NCBI RefSeq assembly: GCF_007677725.1
Contig: NZ_VEDF01000004.1
Coordinates: 186,001-250,000 of the forward strand
Source of the DNA: Pseudomonas sp. URMO17WK12:I11
GTDB taxonomy: Bacteria; Pseudomonadota; Gammaproteobacteria; Pseudomonadales; Pseudomonadaceae
Length of the DNA stretch: 64,000 nt
Reading direction: 5' to 3'
The translations under genes were made by a program, and so were the position numbers. Shown piece by piece: positions 63,878 to 64,000 of the stretch (position 1 is its first letter; each line of letters begins with the position of its first letter). The notes under the pieces were generated by a model. That model worked only from the letters and a program-made list of their open reading frames with translations. It was not told the DNA's origin and did not search any database.

Positions 63878-64000
63878 ATGCCCAGCGCTCCTCTGTATTT
63901 CGACTATGCCGCCACCACGCCGGTCGATGACCGCGTCATCGAAACCATGCTCAGTTGCCTGGGTCGTCAGGTCAACTTCGGCAATCCCGCGTCCAGCGGG
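63878..64000 (+). CDS. Cysteine desulfurase (NifS/IscS-like), N-terminal fragment
   Basis: The window ends 41 codons into this gene. The visible N-terminus contains [20 protein letters not shown] and then FGNPASSG, the standard opening of class V aminotransferase-type cysteine desulfurases, which use PLP to take sulfur from cysteine. The catalytic Cys and PLP Lys lie beyond the window edge. Without the rest I cannot say whether it is the housekeeping IscS, a SufS type or a specialised copy; no isc genes precede it here. Confidence 0.85.
   Translation, partial: MPSAPLYFDYAATTPVDDRVIETMLSCLGRQVNFGNPASSG

Overview
The window reads as a chromosomal segment of a Pseudomonas, most likely of the P. 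putida group. The support is uniformly high GC, dense genes with Pseudomonas-type Shine-Dalgarno sites, and a typical family set: glcDEF, katG, a PLD-type PssA, an NrtR-pncA-pncB unit, a DUF2388 protein, a FecI/FecR/TonB receptor set, and MbtH with a type II thioesterase. The assignment is from content and memory of such genomes, not from a search. I see no rRNA, tRNA, insertion sequence, phage gene or CRISPR array.

Layout. (1) 1-4317 is a catabolic-looking cluster: the tail of an AA_synth-like protein, alpha/beta hydrolase, aldehyde dehydrogenase, flavin reductase, carboxymuconolactone decarboxylase homologue and a GntR/FCD regulator. A zinc-ribbon NUDIX hydrolase follows. (2) 5019-9350 holds two paralogous hybrid sensor kinases, convergent with no base between their stop codons. 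(3) 9816-15029 holds an NCS1 permease, then folE2 behind a Zur-box-like palindrome, then nrtR divergent from pncA-pncB with two mirror-image operator candidates. (4) 15044-22402 holds a LysR/YeiH pair with an 8-bp inverted repeat between them, ppnN, a GGDEF protein and a CHASE4-PAS-GGDEF-EAL protein. (5) 22485-29094 holds pssA, katG with an OxyR-like site, a LysR gene, a DUF2388 protein and an M20 peptidase. (6) 29154-32951 is the glycolate oxidase operon glcDEF. (7) 33079-37999 holds a hypothetical, a MocR regulator, a CynX-type transporter, an AhpD-like protein, a two-TM protein and a glutathione S-transferase gene with its middle deleted in frame. (8) 38045-41965 is an iron-starvation signalling set: sigma factor, FecR and STN-containing TonB receptor.

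(9) 42058-48959 holds two MFS transporters, a LysR gene, a D-2-hydroxyacid dehydrogenase, a formate/nitrite-type channel and a DUF1615 lipoprotein. (10) 49044-52931 holds a type II thioesterase and MbtH with no NRPS nearby, a Cys-containing hypothetical, a LysR gene, a secreted HSL-type esterase and a DUF1330 protein. (11) 53009-58247 holds a RibB with a degenerate GTP cyclohydrolase II half, then a complete polyamine-type ABC transporter; both promoter regions carry an ATACCATAA-containing palindrome. (12) 58355-64000 holds a PstS-like/OmpA fusion, a TerC membrane protein whose leader can sequester its ribosome site, an orphan PAAR protein, an acyl-CoA dehydrogenase divergent from a LysR gene, and the start of a cysteine desulfurase.

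The segment is metabolic and regulatory, with many divergent regulator/target pairs. The most promising leads are the shared operator linking the RibB-like gene to the ABC transporter, the TerC leader RNA, the NrtR operator pair, the uncharacterised cluster at the left edge, the orphan MbtH/thioesterase pair and the PstS-OmpA fusion. Motif and RNA claims come from reading the sequence by eye; no alignment, search or folding program was run.
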